A stretch of DNA of 64,000 bases from Acidiphilium sp. (GCA_027449105.1 DAIDMG010000001.1:1-64000); one strand, 5' to 3'. Positions 7,136 through 17,570 are shown, counted from the stretch's first letter. Made by a program: numbers and translations. Notes: generated from the letters alone by a model not told the origin.

Positions 7136-9988
7136 CTAACGGAGCTGTTCGGCTTTTGCCGCCGGAATCTCAGCGGAGTTCGTTGGCGGTTCGGCCAGTG
7201 CTTCAATTAGCGCGGCACGCAGTTGCGCGAGTTTGCGTTCGTTTTCGACTTTTAATCCGAACACATCCTTGACGTAGAAAACGTCTACTGCACGGACGCC
7301 ATAGGTCGTGATGTGGGCAGATGCGATCTGGAGTCCCTGTTTGGTGATTGCCGCGGTCACATCGTGGAGAAGACCTGGCCGGTCGCGTCCATTAACCTCG
7401 ATCACGGTATGCCGGTTTGACGCGACGTTATCGATGACCACTCGGGGGGGCACATGAATTGCGCGGGTCCGTGCAGCGGCGATCCCTCGCGCCTGTTTTC
7501 GAATTTCCGCGGCAAGCCGCAACCGCCCGGTCAATGCCTGTTCGATGAGGGTGGCCAGCCTCGTAACCCGGTGCGGCGAGTCAAAGGGACCGCCAGAGGC
7601 ATCTTGAATCCAGAATGTATCCAGCGCCATTCCATTGGTCAGCGTGTGAATCCGTGCGTCAACGATGGAGGCGCCGGCCAGCGCCAAGGCACCTGCAATC
7701 CGGCTGAATAGACCTGAATGATCGGCAGTATAGACGGTCACTTCGGTAACGGCCTGAGCCGGCAATGGTTGTGCGTCTACCAGCAGTTGCATCTGCTCGT
7801 GACGGGCTCGGCGAATCAAACGTGCATGCCTGGCGATACTGTCGGGATCGAAGCCGAGCCAGTATCCTGGATAAAATAGATCGAGAAAATGTGAACGTTC
7901 CTCCTCTGGCCAATCGCCAAGCAGTTCGGCAACCATTTCCTTGACCCTGGCGATCCGGGCGTCGCGTTCCGAGGTTGCCAGTCCTCCCTCCAGGACTTCG
8001 CTCACACGGGCATAGATTTCCCGTAGCAACGTGGCCTTCCAACCGTTCCAAACCTTGGGTGAGACCGAACGTATATCTGCGACGGTCAAAACCAGCAGGA
8101 GTCGCAGCCGCTCGGGAGACTGAACCACATCGGCCACATCGAGGATCGTTTTCGGGTCATCAATGTCTCGGGAAAACCCGGTTTGGCTCAGCAACAAGTG
8201 GTGTAGCACCAACCAGGAAACCATTTCGGTTTCCTCTGGCACAAGACCCAGCGCAGGGCCCAAGGCCAGGGCGATCTCGGCGCCCAGTTCCGAGTGGTCA
8301 CCACCTCGCCCCTTGGCGATGTCGTGCAGGAGCATCGCGACATAAAGGGCCCGCCTGGATTGCACGTGCCGTGCCAGCCCGCTCGCCACGGGCGCCACCT
8401 CGGCAAGTTCACCGCGCTCAATCGCGTTCAGTACGCCGATTGCGTGGATCGTATGCACATCGACCGTAAATACGTGGTAGCTATCAAATTGCATCTGGCC
8501 CACAATCCGTCGCCATTCAGGCAAAAACCGCCCGAGGGCACCGGTTTCGTTCAAAATCGTCAACCACCGTGCACCATCCGTGGTTGGCGTGTCGCTGCCG
8601 CACAACAGGTCCATGAACATCGTCGCTGCGGCAGGGTTGCTCCGCAATTCAGCGGTTCGTCGTGCGCCACGGATCATTGCGCGGAGCGCCAGCGGATGAA
8701 GGGTAAGACCGCGATCCCTGCATGCAATCAGGATCCGGAACAGCTGCAGTGGTTCGGAACTCGGCTCCCGTCCGGGCGCAAAAAGGATGCGGCCATCGGC
8801 CAGAACGAACCCCGCATCGGCGAGCGCCGAATCGGTCGTCGGGGCGACTGCCGGCGGGCCGAGTGCAACCCGGACAAGCGCTGGTTCCAGAACCGCTGTG
8901 ACGCGCGCCACCTCCCGGGCGACGAGGAAATAATGGCGCATGAACCGTTCGACGCCATCCTGTCGCCCGTGCCGTGTGTATCCCATCCGCGCGCCGACCA
9001 CCGGCTGCAGATCGAACGTCAGTCGTTCCTCGGCCCGCCCGGCGACGTAGTGCAGATGAAACCGGACCGTCCAGAGATAGTCCCATGCGCGTTTGCAGGC
9101 GCGCGCCTCGCTTTCCGTCAAAATTCCGCCGCCCGGGGCTGACGTTCCCACGAGTTCGGTCATCGCGAACGTTCCGAATACGTAGCGCGAAAGCCAATAT
9201 AGCGTCTGCAGATCACGCAGGCCGCCCTTGCCTTCCTTGATATTCGGTTCGACCATAAACGGCGTGTCACCGAAACGCCGGTGACGTATCGCGCGCTCGT
9301 CCTGTTTGGCCGCAATATACGCAGCTGGACTTTCGGCCGCGCAATCGGCTCGGAACACCAGCTGGAAATGTGCGAACAATGCCCGGTCTCCGGCAAGGCA
9401 ACGCGCGTCGAGCATCGATGTCCGAACGGTTACATCGCCGGCAGCTTCGGCAAGACAATCCTTGGTCGACCGCGTTGCGTGACCGACTTTCAGACCAAGA
9501 TCCCAGAGAAAATATAACATGAACTCAACGGTGCTGAGCACCGCGACAGACGGTTCATGATCGGTCAGGAAGAGCAGATCGATATCGGAAAATGGCGCAA
9601 GGGTTGCACGACCGTACCCGCCCGTCGCTGCCATCGAAAGGCGGTCCGTACTTACCACGCTTGGTCGCGCCGTTGCATAATCGAACAAGGCTGACAGGAA
9701 CTCATCCATCAGCCCGGCGAGCAATCGCGCTGCCGCTAGCCCACCGAGATGGCCGGCCTCGAAGCGTTCCCGCACGTGGGTTTGCAAGCGAGCCAGCTGC
9801 CGACGAAATACCTCGATAGCAATGTCACGTACCGGGTTCGGATTCTCCCGAAGGAATTCAGCCAAAGTTGACGCAATGCCGGGTCGTTCCAGCGAGTCCT
9901 GCGTTGCGGATGATGACGCAGGCTGAACCGCCCGCGCTGGGTGCGGTTCGGTCAGCGGATCGGAGACTTGTTGCATCTTATTCGTCAT
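7136..9988 (-). CDS. glnD: Bifunctional PII uridylyltransferase/uridylyl-removing enzyme
   Basis: Cytoplasmic nitrogen sensor, 950 residues. It uridylylates PII proteins when glutamine is low and removes UMP when glutamine is high. Domain order matches the family: a nucleotidyltransferase with GGYGRAT and the metal-binding DIDLLF at about residues 121-143, a GlnD helical domain, an HD hydrolase with LLHDIAKGRGGDH near residue 555, and two ACT domains (about 750-830 and 865-935) that bind glutamine. Its start overlaps the end of mutS by 11 bases, so translation is probably coupled. Adjacency of mutS and glnD is common in alphaproteobacteria. No key residue appears to be missing. Confidence 0.95.
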   Translation of the reverse strand: MTNKMQQVSDPLTEPHPARAVQPASSSATQDSLERPGIASTLAEFLRENPNPVRDIAIEVFRRQLARLQTHVRERFEAGHLGGLAAARLLAGLMDEFLSALFDYATARPSVVSTDRLSMAATGGYGRATLAPFSDIDLLFLTDHEPSVAVLSTVEFMLYFLWDLGLKVGHATRSTKDCLAEAAGDVTVRTSMLDARCLAGDRALFAHFQLVFRADCAAESPAAYIAAKQDERAIRHRRFGDTPFMVEPNIKEGKGGLRDLQTLYWLSRYVFGTFAMTELVGTSAPGGGILTESEARACKRAWDYLWTVRFHLHYVAGRAEERLTFDLQPVVGARMGYTRHGRQDGVERFMRHYFLVAREVARVTAVLEPALVRVALGPPAVAPTTDSALADAGFVLADGRILFAPGREPSSEPLQLFRILIACRDRGLTLHPLALRAMIRGARRTAELRSNPAAATMFMDLLCGSDTPTTDGARWLTILNETGALGRFLPEWRRIVGQMQFDSYHVFTVDVHTIHAIGVLNAIERGELAEVAPVASGLARHVQSRRALYVAMLLHDIAKGRGGDHSELGAEIALALGPALGLVPEETEMVSWLVLHHLLLSQTGFSRDIDDPKTILDVADVVQSPERLRLLLVLTVADIRSVSPKVWNGWKATLLREIYARVSEVLEGGLATSERDARIARVKEMVAELLGDWPEEERSHFLDLFYPGYWLGFDPDSIARHARLIRRARHEQMQLLVDAQPLPAQAVTEVTVYTADHSGLFSRIAGALALAGASIVDARIHTLTNGMALDTFWIQDASGGPFDSPHRVTRLATLIEQALTGRLRLAAEIRKQARGIAAARTRAIHVPPRVVIDNVASNRHTVIEVNGRDRPGLLHDVTAAITKQGLQIASAHITTYGVRAVDVFYVKDVFGLKVENERKLAQLRAALIEALAEPPTNSAEIPAAKAEQLR

Positions 9989-12623
9989 CTACCGCGTTCG
10001 CAGGTTCAACGCCAAGAAACTTTCGTCGCAAAGCATAGATTGCAGATAACGCGTCGCGGGGTGTCATCTGGTCGGGATCCATTGCCGCGAGCGCTTCTAT
10101 GACGCGAGAGCCGTCATCAGGCCCAGCGCTTGAGCCGGCCGTTGCGTCGAATAAGGGCAATGGCTGTGCAGTCCTGTCGGAGCGTTCTGCTGCACGCAGT
10201 AAGAATTCTGCGCGCCGAACGACCGAGGCCGGGACACCGGCAAGCTTGGCAACATGCACGCCCCAGCTTCGGGCGGCCGCTCCATCGATCACCTCATGCA
10301 GAAACACGATTTCACCCCGCCATTCCTTCACGCGCATCGTTCGCAAAGATAGCCTTGGAAGCGCCTCTGCCAAAACCGTCAGATCATGAAAATGCGTTGC
10401 AAAAATGGCGCGGCAGCGAATTGTTCCGTGTAAAGCCTCGAGCACCGCCTGGGCGATCGCCAGCCCATCACGCGTTCCAGTGCCACGACCAATCTCGTCA
10501 ATAATCACGAAACTACGTGGCCCGGCCTGGTTTAAGATCGATGCGGTTTCGATCATCTCGACCATGAAGGTTGATCGTCCAGCCGCGAGATCATCGGCAG
10601 CCCCTACCCGCGAGAACAACCGATCCACAAGCCCAATCCTCGCGGAGTCGGCTGGTACGGGAAGCCCCGCCTGTGCCAAGACGACTATCAGTGCGTTTTG
10701 CCGCAGAAACGTTGATTTCCCTGCCATGTTAGGGCCGGTGAGAAGCATCAGCCGGTGATCGGGTGAAAGATCGGCATCGTTCGCGATGAAGCTTTGGCCG
10801 GGAGGCAGGGCAGCTTCCACAACGGGGTGCCTGCCACCCAGGATTTCAAAAGCCGCGTCGCCGGTCAGCTGTGGGACGCACCAGCGCAAACCTGTAACCA
10901 GGCTGGCTGCTGATTGTGCGACGTCAAGGCCGGCGAGGGTTTCCGCGACAGCGCCAAGCCTTTCGGCGTCGGCTACCACCCGGTGGCGCAACATCGCCAG
11001 GATCCAACTCTCCCGTGCGGCCGCTCGGCCGTGCGCCTCGGCGATCCGCTGATCCAGCGCCACCAGCTCCGGATGCGAAAATCGGGCGGCCGAGGCGAGA
11101 CCCTGACGGAGCAAAAGTTCGGGAAATTCGCGCAAGGTATCGATTGCGCTGGAAGGTACCTCAATTACATAACCGAGCTGTGCGTGGTACCGGATTTTGA
11201 GGTTCGGTACGCCGAACTGTCGTGCAAAGGCACTCTGCATTCCTGCGACTACGCGACGCGACTCATCGCGCAGTTGGCGTTCGGAGTCGAGTTCCGCATC
11301 AAATCCGGGACGGATTGACTCCGCATCGCCTGATCGGGCAGGTGGTGTGTCGACCAGCGCTGCCCGCAGTACTGCATGAAGTTCCGTAGGGATCGCAGGC
11401 ATGGTCAACATCGCCGGGAGCGACGCGGAACCTAGCTGCTTCAGCATCTCAGCGGCTCGTTCAGCGACTTCGAGCGCGTCGCGTACTAACCCGAGATCGC
11501 GCGGAGATACGGGACGTACGCGTGCAACCGGATCCTCTTCGGCCAAACCTAATCGGACGAGCGAGCGGGCGAGGTCTGCTGCGCCCCGCAACACGGCGCG
11601 TAGTTCGTCCAGAAGCATCGGGTGATCCGAAAGCATCCGCCACGCTGTCTGCCGTGAAATTAGAGTGGCTTGATCATCAAGAGGATTTACAATCCAGTGA
11701 GCCAAGAGCCGCGCGCCCGCAGCGCTTACGGTATGCTTTACAGTCCGAAGAAGACTACCAGTCTCCTGACCGTTCCGATCATGCACCAGATCCAGGCTGG
11801 CTCGCGTCGCGGCGTCCATCGTTAGAAGTCCGGACTCGAGTGGGCGCTTGGGCCGTGCCAATCGTACCTGGGCAATCCCGTGACAGCGCTCAATATGTCT
11901 CACCGCATGCGCTGCAGCAATGGCTTCTTCGTCGGTGAAGGCGCCAAAAGCTTCGATGGAAGAGACCCCGAAACTTCGGGCGAGAATGTGCCGCGCCGTG
12001 GTTGCGGTCGGCGGGAGTTCCGTGGCGCTCCGCCGGTCTGCAAGACCAGTAAGATCAATTTGATCCGGCGAAAGGATCTCTGCCGGGTCAAGTCTCCCCA
12101 GCAAGCTCGGTAGGTCTCGTGCTAAAATTGATGCAGTTTCGAACAATCCGGTTGAAGCATCGAGCCAGGCTGCGCCAATCCTGTTGTCCTGCGCTGCCAA
12201 TGCAAGAAGCAGTCTGGTGCTCCCCGGCTCCAATAACGCCTCTTCCGTGATTGTGCCCGGTGTGATCAGCCGAACCACCGCTCGGTCGATAGGCGCTTTG
12301 CCGCCTCGCGCCCGTGCTGTTTCAGGGGCTTCCAGCTGCTCGGCGATGGCAACCCGAAAGCCGCGCCTTACTAGTCTGGCCAGAGCCGCATCTCTCTGGC
12401 TAACCGGAACGCCGCACATCGGAATCGGTTGCCCCCGGTGAGTGCCGCGGCTGGTTAAAGCGATATCCAGAGCGGTTGAAGCCGCCTCGGCGTCGTCAAA
12501 AAATAGCTCGTAAAAGTCACCCATTCGAAAAAAAACAAGCGCGTCGGAATAGTCCGACTTTGCCTTGAACCACTGAGCCATGGCGGGGGTCGCGCTGTCA
12601 GCGCCGGAAACCTGCATGATCAT
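9978..12623 (-). CDS. mutS: DNA mismatch repair protein MutS
   Basis: Mismatch recognition ATPase, 881 residues, the normal MutS length. The N-terminal mismatch-binding domain holds the Phe-X-Glu motif within GDFYELFF. The C-terminal ATPase has the Walker A motif GPNMAGKST near residue 630 and Walker B FVIIDEIGRGTG near 705, followed by the helix-turn-helix dimer region. It binds mispairs as a dimer and recruits MutL. It is first in a two-gene minus-strand operon with glnD. Two close in-frame ATGs occur at the start (MIM); the first is given. The AT-rich sequence just upstream (about 12617-12640) may hold the promoter. Confidence 0.95.
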   Translation of the reverse strand: MIMQVSGADSATPAMAQWFKAKSDYSDALVFFRMGDFYELFFDDAEAASTALDIALTSRGTHRGQPIPMCGVPVSQRDAALARLVRRGFRVAIAEQLEAPETARARGGKAPIDRAVVRLITPGTITEEALLEPGSTRLLLALAAQDNRIGAAWLDASTGLFETASILARDLPSLLGRLDPAEILSPDQIDLTGLADRRSATELPPTATTARHILARSFGVSSIEAFGAFTDEEAIAAAHAVRHIERCHGIAQVRLARPKRPLESGLLTMDAATRASLDLVHDRNGQETGSLLRTVKHTVSAAGARLLAHWIVNPLDDQATLISRQTAWRMLSDHPMLLDELRAVLRGAADLARSLVRLGLAEEDPVARVRPVSPRDLGLVRDALEVAERAAEMLKQLGSASLPAMLTMPAIPTELHAVLRAALVDTPPARSGDAESIRPGFDAELDSERQLRDESRRVVAGMQSAFARQFGVPNLKIRYHAQLGYVIEVPSSAIDTLREFPELLLRQGLASAARFSHPELVALDQRIAEAHGRAAARESWILAMLRHRVVADAERLGAVAETLAGLDVAQSAASLVTGLRWCVPQLTGDAAFEILGGRHPVVEAALPPGQSFIANDADLSPDHRLMLLTGPNMAGKSTFLRQNALIVVLAQAGLPVPADSARIGLVDRLFSRVGAADDLAAGRSTFMVEMIETASILNQAGPRSFVIIDEIGRGTGTRDGLAIAQAVLEALHGTIRCRAIFATHFHDLTVLAEALPRLSLRTMRVKEWRGEIVFLHEVIDGAAARSWGVHVAKLAGVPASVVRRAEFLLRAAERSDRTAQPLPLFDATAGSSAGPDDGSRVIEALAAMDPDQMTPRDALSAIYALRRKFLGVEPANAVDDE

Positions 12624-12806
12624 AATCTATAGAAGCTTGGCTGCGGCGCGAAGAGGCGCTTTGCCGCCTGCACGCCCGCTCATTCTTGTGCGGGGATCCA
12701 ACCATAGCCCGGTCATAGGAATTCTGGGCAGGAACAGGGTGTTCGAGGCGGCATGCGAGAAGACCGATGACGACGGCCGTTTGGAGGGTAGTGCGATCGC
12801 TGCTGG

Positions 12807-14231
12807 TCACGACCCCGCTGTTTGTGCCGGTTGTGGTGTCGTGTGGGTGAGGTCGACCACAATCCAGGCTGGGCCGTCGGGGCCGTTGACCAGTAACGAC
12901 GCCTGCTTCCTGCCAGCGAGCTGCTTTTCGAGCTGACCCGGCGTTGTCACGAACACCGGGCCAACGGCCTGGATAACGCTGTTTGCTGCCAAGCCAGCGC
13001 GCTTGGCCGGGCCGTCCGCTGTGATCGCAACGACCAGTACTCCATCTGCTCCGGGGCTGGCGATCACGCTGATGCCGAGTGCTGGAAGATGGTCCGGCTT
13101 CGGCTGGCTTTTCTTGCTATGAGGCAATTTTCCGACCGGCAGCGATTTTGGGGAGGAGACGAGAATGCTTGCCCGGTGGACGATACCGCGGCGAAAAAAA
13201 GTAAGATGCACTTTCTGCCCAACCGCACGCTCGCCAATGGACACTGAAAAACTATGGGCGTCGGTTAACGATCTTCCGTCGATCGCGGTGATCAGGTCTC
13301 CAGGCTTTAGAATACCTGCCGCCGGCCCGTTGGCGACCGCTTCTGCGACAACCACCCCGTCGGTCGACTGCAGATGCCAGGCTTTCTTCATGGCATCCGA
13401 TACATCCTCGATCCGCAGACCAATCCAGCCGCGATCCATTTGGCCATGCGCTATCAATTGTGCTGCCACAGGCTGAACCATGCTCGATGGAATTGCAAAA
13501 CCAACACCAACCGACCCACCCGAGGGCGAGTAAATAGCTGAATCGACGCCGATGACGTGACCGAGCGCGTTGAGCAGCGGTCCACCCGAATTGCCGCGAT
13601 TGATAGCAGCATCGGTCTGGATGAAGTCGTCGTACTTGCCAGAGCCGATGTTACGATGGAGGGCACTAACGATTCCTGCGGAAATCGATGTCCCGAGCCC
13701 AAACGGGTTACCAATGGCCACTACCCAGTCACCAAGTTCCAGCTTGCTGCTTGAGCCGAACTGAAGATAGGGGAATGGGCCGGGGGCCTCAACCTTGAGT
13801 ACTGCCAGGTCGGCTATCTTGTCCACGCCAACTCTTTTGGCATCGTAGACGGAGCCGTTCTGCATGGTTACGGTTATCTGGCTCGCTCCGGCTATGACGT
13901 GATGATTCGTTACGATATAGCCGTTTGGGCTGATGAAGAAACCGGTACCCAATGCCTGGTTAGCTTTCGGTGGTACGATAAGAGTCCCGGTACTCTCTCT
14001 GGTGGAGTCTGCCTGCGCCGAGCCAGCCTCCACGTTGGCGCCCAATCCATGATCGCCCCGCTTCAAGGGATCAATACTCGAGATATCGACGACGGCAGGG
14101 ATTGCATTGTTGGCGATCTGCGAGATCGCCGGCGGCACCGGAATGGCCCATGCGGCGGGGGACAGGGCGGTCAGGGTCGGGAACAGCATCGTACAAGCTG
14201 CGAGAAGAACCAGGAGATGTTTCATGGACAT
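12807..14231 (-). CDS. Periplasmic serine protease of the Do/HtrA family
   Basis: A 474-residue HtrA-type protease. A Sec signal peptide covers residues 1-29 with a likely cut after AAWA. The trypsin-like domain has the catalytic triad H111 (TNHHVI), D141 (ADLAVLK) and S215 (NRGNSGGPL). Two PDZ domains follow, at about 255-345 and 370-460. The family degrades or refolds damaged envelope proteins. The start ATG overlaps the stop of gluQ, so the two are translationally coupled, and this gene ends the minus-strand hslV-hslU-gluQ-htrA unit. The link to HslVU supports a role in proteostasis. About 180 bases without a supported gene separate it from mutS. Confidence 0.93.
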   Translation of the reverse strand: MSMKHLLVLLAACTMLFPTLTALSPAAWAIPVPPAISQIANNAIPAVVDISSIDPLKRGDHGLGANVEAGSAQADSTRESTGTLIVPPKANQALGTGFFISPNGYIVTNHHVIAGASQITVTMQNGSVYDAKRVGVDKIADLAVLKVEAPGPFPYLQFGSSSKLELGDWVVAIGNPFGLGTSISAGIVSALHRNIGSGKYDDFIQTDAAINRGNSGGPLLNALGHVIGVDSAIYSPSGGSVGVGFAIPSSMVQPVAAQLIAHGQMDRGWIGLRIEDVSDAMKKAWHLQSTDGVVVAEAVANGPAAGILKPGDLITAIDGRSLTDAHSFSVSIGERAVGQKVHLTFFRRGIVHRASILVSSPKSLPVGKLPHSKKSQPKPDHLPALGISVIASPGADGVLVVAITADGPAKRAGLAANSVIQAVGPVFVTTPGQLEKQLAGRKQASLLVNGPDGPAWIVVDLTHTTPQPAQTAGS

Positions 14232-15076
14232 AGAGTGATCGCGGTTGAGTAGTCGGGCAAGAGGGCGTCGCGGAGCATCGATGCTTCGGTACCGCCAGCG
14301 CGAAGTGTCCGTAACGCTTCTGCCTCGCCTCGCTTAGCCAAACGTCGCCCGTTCTTGTCTGTAAGCAGGAGATGATGCCGATAACGCGGGATGGGCCAGT
14401 GGAACAATGAGCACAAAAGCACCTGAACATCGGTCAGAGGCTTGAGGTCGATGCCTCGGGTGACGAGCGTAACGTTTTGCAGCGCATCGTCATGCGTAAC
14501 ACAGAGATGATAACTTGCTGGCACGTCCTTGCGTGCGAGCACAACGTCGCCGAACCGCGCGGGTTCCGCAGTGATCCACCCTTGTCCGTCCTCGTACCAG
14601 CGCAAGGCCTGCACATGGCGAAGCGCCGCTGCCATGTCGAGCCGAAACGCATAAGAGGCTGCACCTTCCATTTTTCGCTGTATCTCGCTTCTCGGTAAGC
14701 TGCGACAGGTTCCGGGGTAGGGTGCATCAACCTGGTGTGGCGCACCCAATGCTGCGGCGATTTCCTTGCGGGTGCAAAAGCACGGGTAAAGCAAGCCCAT
14801 CGTTTTCAGCTGCTCGATGCGTGCGCGGTATTCCGGCAGATGCTGCGATTGCACCCGTATGGCTCCATCCCAGTCTATGCCGAGCCACGTCAAGTCCTCA
14901 ACAATGGCCGTTACAAATTCTTCGCGGCATCGCTGCTGATCGATGTCCTCGATACGCAACAGGAACTGTCCACCCGCTTCCCGTGCCAGGCGCCATGCAA
15001 ACAGCGCGGATGCAGCGTGGCCACGGTGCAGGAAGCCGGTTGGGCTGGGAGCAAAGCGTGTAACGACGGTATGCAC
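14222..15076 (-). CDS. gluQ: Glutamyl-Q tRNA(Asp) synthetase
   Basis: A 284-residue paralogue of the glutamyl-tRNA synthetase catalytic domain with no anticodon-binding domain. It attaches glutamate to the queuosine base at position 34 of tRNA(Asp) rather than to the tRNA end. The class I signatures are HRGHA (17-21) and the KMSKS-like loop RRLAKRG with K248. A zinc site is formed by C99, C101 and C124 plus Tyr120. A matching tRNA-Asp with GTC anticodon is encoded near 47.5 kb. It sits between hslU (6-base gap) and htrA (overlap), an association that links a tRNA modifier to protein-quality genes. Confident by motif and length. Confidence 0.9.
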   Translation of the reverse strand: MHTVVTRFAPSPTGFLHRGHAASALFAWRLAREAGGQFLLRIEDIDQQRCREEFVTAIVEDLTWLGIDWDGAIRVQSQHLPEYRARIEQLKTMGLLYPCFCTRKEIAAALGAPHQVDAPYPGTCRSLPRSEIQRKMEGAASYAFRLDMAAALRHVQALRWYEDGQGWITAEPARFGDVVLARKDVPASYHLCVTHDDALQNVTLVTRGIDLKPLTDVQVLLCSLFHWPIPRYRHHLLLTDKNGRRLAKRGEAEALRTLRAGGTEASMLRDALLPDYSTAITLCP

Positions 15077-15082
15077 GTCCAG

Positions 15083-16399
15083 TTACAAGATGAAGCGGCT
15101 GAGGTCACCCTTTGCTGCTAGCGGTGCAACCCGATCCTCGACCATCGCCGCATCCACAATGATCGTTTGTCCAGCACGATCCGTGGCTCCAAAACTGATT
15201 TCCTCAAGCAAGCGCTCAAGGACTGTGGAAAGCCGGCGTGCGCCGATGTTTTCCACCCGCTCGTTGATGTCGGCCGCCAGCTTGGCGATTGCATCGATCG
15301 CGTCGTCGGCAAATTCCAGATCAACTGCTTCAGTGCCCAGAAGGGCACGATACTGCTTGAGCAGCGAATGCTCAGGTTCGGTTAGGATACGTCGGAAATC
15401 CTCACGTGACAGTGACGCAAGCTCGACACGGATTGGCAATCGTCCCTGTAATTCCGGGAGCAGATCCGAGGGTTTGGCCACGTGGAAGGCGCCAGAGGCG
15501 ATGAACAATATGTGGTCGGTCTTGACCGGACCGTATTTGGTCGAGACTGTGGTGCCTTCGATCAGCGGCAGAAGGTCACGCTGCACCCCCTCGCGTGAAA
15601 CGTCGCCGCCGCGGAATCCTGCCTCGGTACGGGCGCAGATCTTGTCTATTTCGTCGATAAAAACGATGCCGTGGTTTTCAGCAAGCAGGCGTGCATTTTC
15701 GGTTAGGGCCTCGTTATCGAGCAGCCGGTCGGCCTCCTCGCGGATCAGGGCTGCGCGTGCGGCCGCGACACTCATCCGCTTGCGCCCATGACCGCGGGCA
15801 AACATCGATTTCATCATGTCGCCCAGATTGATCACACCGCCGGGCGGCACGCCTGGAATATCAAGCTGACCGATTGGCATTCCGTGTTGCTCGTTGAGTT
15901 CGATGTCGATTTCCTTGTCTTCGAGCTCGCCATCGCGCAGCATCCGGCGGAACCGGCTCCTGGTTTCGGCGCCAGACCCCTCGCCTACCAGTGCTGTCAG
16001 GAGCCGTTCTTCCGCTGCCAGTTCCGCTCGTGCCTGCACACCCTTACGACTCCGGTCACGCAGCATTGTGATCGACACCTCGACGAGGTCACGAACAATG
16101 CTTTCAACATCGCGACCGACATAACCGACTTCCGTGAATTTTGTTGCTTCCACCTTGAGAAAGGGAGCTTGAGCGAGCCTGGCGAGCCGCCGGGCGATTT
16201 CGGTCTTGCCACAGCCCGTCGGCCCTATCATCAGGATGTTCTTTGGTACGACTTCTTCGCGCATTTCCTCCGGTAGCTGCTGGCGCCGCCAGCGATTGCG
16301 CAGAGCGATCGCAACTGCACGTTTGGCGTCGTTCTGACCGATGATGAACCGATCGAGTTCAGAGACGATCTCTCGCGGAGTGTAGGTTGGTGCATCCAT
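15083..16399 (-). CDS. hslU: HslU, ATPase subunit of the HslVU protease
   Basis: AAA+ unfoldase, 438 residues, which feeds substrates to the HslV peptidase. The Walker A motif GPTGCGKTE lies at 59-67 and Walker [11 protein letters not shown] near 250; between them is the intermediate I domain. The C-terminal tail ending DLSRFIL is the segment that inserts into HslV and activates it. The ATG overlaps the last base of hslV. It belongs to a minus-strand unit with hslV upstream and gluQ downstream, usually heat-shock controlled; no convincing sigma-32 promoter was found upstream of hslV. Confidence 0.96.
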   Translation of the reverse strand: MDAPTYTPREIVSELDRFIIGQNDAKRAVAIALRNRWRRQQLPEEMREEVVPKNILMIGPTGCGKTEIARRLARLAQAPFLKVEATKFTEVGYVGRDVESIVRDLVEVSITMLRDRSRKGVQARAELAAEERLLTALVGEGSGAETRSRFRRMLRDGELEDKEIDIELNEQHGMPIGQLDIPGVPPGGVINLGDMMKSMFARGHGRKRMSVAAARAALIREEADRLLDNEALTENARLLAENHGIVFIDEIDKICARTEAGFRGGDVSREGVQRDLLPLIEGTTVSTKYGPVKTDHILFIASGAFHVAKPSDLLPELQGRLPIRVELASLSREDFRRILTEPEHSLLKQYRALLGTEAVDLEFADDAIDAIAKLAADINERVENIGARRLSTVLERLLEEISFGATDRAGQTIIVDAAMVEDRVAPLAAKGDLSRFIL

Positions 16400-16950
16400 T
16401 AGAGTGCTTCTATGATAATGGAATGGTTGGTGAACACGCAGATGTCCGCAGCAATTTTCATCGACCGCCGGGCAATTTCCTCTGCCCCGAGTCCGTCTAC
16501 GGTGATCAGCGCACGCGCTGCCGCAAGCGCGTAATTACCACCAGAGCCTATGGCAATGATACCGTCTTCGGGCTCCAGCACATCGCCATTACCGGTTAAC
16601 GTGAAGGAATGCTGTTTATCGGCGACGGCCATCATGGCCTCGAGGCGACGCAGGTAGCGATCGGTCCGCCAATCCTTTGCCAATTCGACGCAGGCGCGTT
16701 CCAGCTGGTTGGGGAATCGTTCGAGCTTCGTCTCCAGGCGTTCGAGAAGCGTGAACGCATCTGCCGTTGCACCGGCAAACCCGGCGACGACCGCCCCGTT
16801 GCCAATTCGCCGCACTTTCCTGGCGTTGCTCTTGATAACAGTATTGCCCAGACTCACTTGGCCGTCGCCCGCCATCACCACCGAATCGCCCGCGCGCACG
16901 CATAGGATGGTGGTTCCATGCCAGCCGATCGGGTCATTGCTTTGGTTCAT
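16399..16950 (-). CDS. hslV: HslV, peptidase subunit of the HslVU protease
   Basis: Proteasome-like threonine peptidase, 183 residues from the chosen ATG. The nucleophile should be T13 in WHGTTIL, exposed after removal of a short pro-segment, as in other alphaproteobacterial HslV proteins. The core AGDGQVSLG and NARKVRRIG motifs are intact. A TTG 36 bases upstream extends the frame, but the ATG gives a family-like length. It forms a dodecamer capped by HslU. First gene of the hslV-hslU-gluQ-htrA unit; divergent from the psiE-like gene across about 110 bases. Confidence 0.93.
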   Translation of the reverse strand: MNQSNDPIGWHGTTILCVRAGDSVVMAGDGQVSLGNTVIKSNARKVRRIGNGAVVAGFAGATADAFTLLERLETKLERFPNQLERACVELAKDWRTDRYLRRLEAMMAVADKQHSFTLTGNGDVLEPEDGIIAIGSGGNYALAAARALITVDGLGAEEIARRSMKIAADICVFTNHSIIIEAL

Positions 16951-17060
16951 GATAAGGCAGATGGCATTCCAACGGGGTTCCGACAAGCGCAGCCCGTACC
17001 CATTCCCCGGGTTGCGGGTGTATTTTTCACGCCGCGCGATAGCATTCTGCTACAACTCTC

Positions 17061-17519
17061 TTGAACTTTCTTGCCAGGAGACTCAATGGAGCATCCGGAT
17101 CGATACTCTATAGAAAATTCGAGCGCATCATGGTTGCCGCGTTGACGCTGATGCTCGCGATCATCGTCGTGGCGGCCGTGTTGCATCTCGCGGTGAAGTT
17201 TATCAACGACGTTCTCTTTACCTCGTTCGATCCGACGCAGCCGGCGGTGTTCCAGGATTTGTTCGGCGCCATCTTCACTGTTCTCATGGCCCTTGAGTTC
17301 AAGCGGTCGATTTTGGTTGCCAAGGATGATGATGGAGGTGTGGTCCGTGTAAAAATCGTGATTTTGATCGGGTTGCTCGCGATCGTTCGCAAGGTGATTA
17401 TTCTGGATCTCGGTACAGCGCCCGCGCTGCAGATTATCGGCCTGTCGGCAGCATTGCTTGCACTTGGAATCGTCTACTGGCTGGTGCGCGACGGTGACCG
17501 ATACCATGGAACGACGTGA
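17061..17519 (+). CDS. PsiE-like (phosphate-starvation-inducible E) membrane protein
   Basis: A 152-residue protein with four predicted transmembrane helices: MVAALTLMLAIIVVAAVL, a helix around FQDLFGAIFTVLMAL, one around VKIVILIGLLAIV, and one around IIGLSAALLALGIVYW. The pattern FERIMVAAL near the start and the tail VRDGDR resemble the PsiE family, whose function is unknown. The start is uncertain. The in-frame upstream start is a TTG at 17061 without a good ribosome site, while the only strong site (CAGGAG at 17075-17080) precedes an ATG at 17086 that is out of frame and stops after 19 codons. An internal ATG also exists within FERIM. A small indel near 17090-17115 could explain this. Confidence 0.65.
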   Translation: MNFLARRLNGASGSILYRKFERIMVAALTLMLAIIVVAAVLHLAVKFINDVLFTSFDPTQPAVFQDLFGAIFTVLMALEFKRSILVAKDDDGGVVRVKIVILIGLLAIVRKVIILDLGTAPALQIIGLSAALLALGIVYWLVRDGDRYHGTT

Positions 17520-17570
17520 GCGTCTGATCAAGCCGTGCGCTGCGACGTCGGTTGTCGGCGGACGCCGGTG

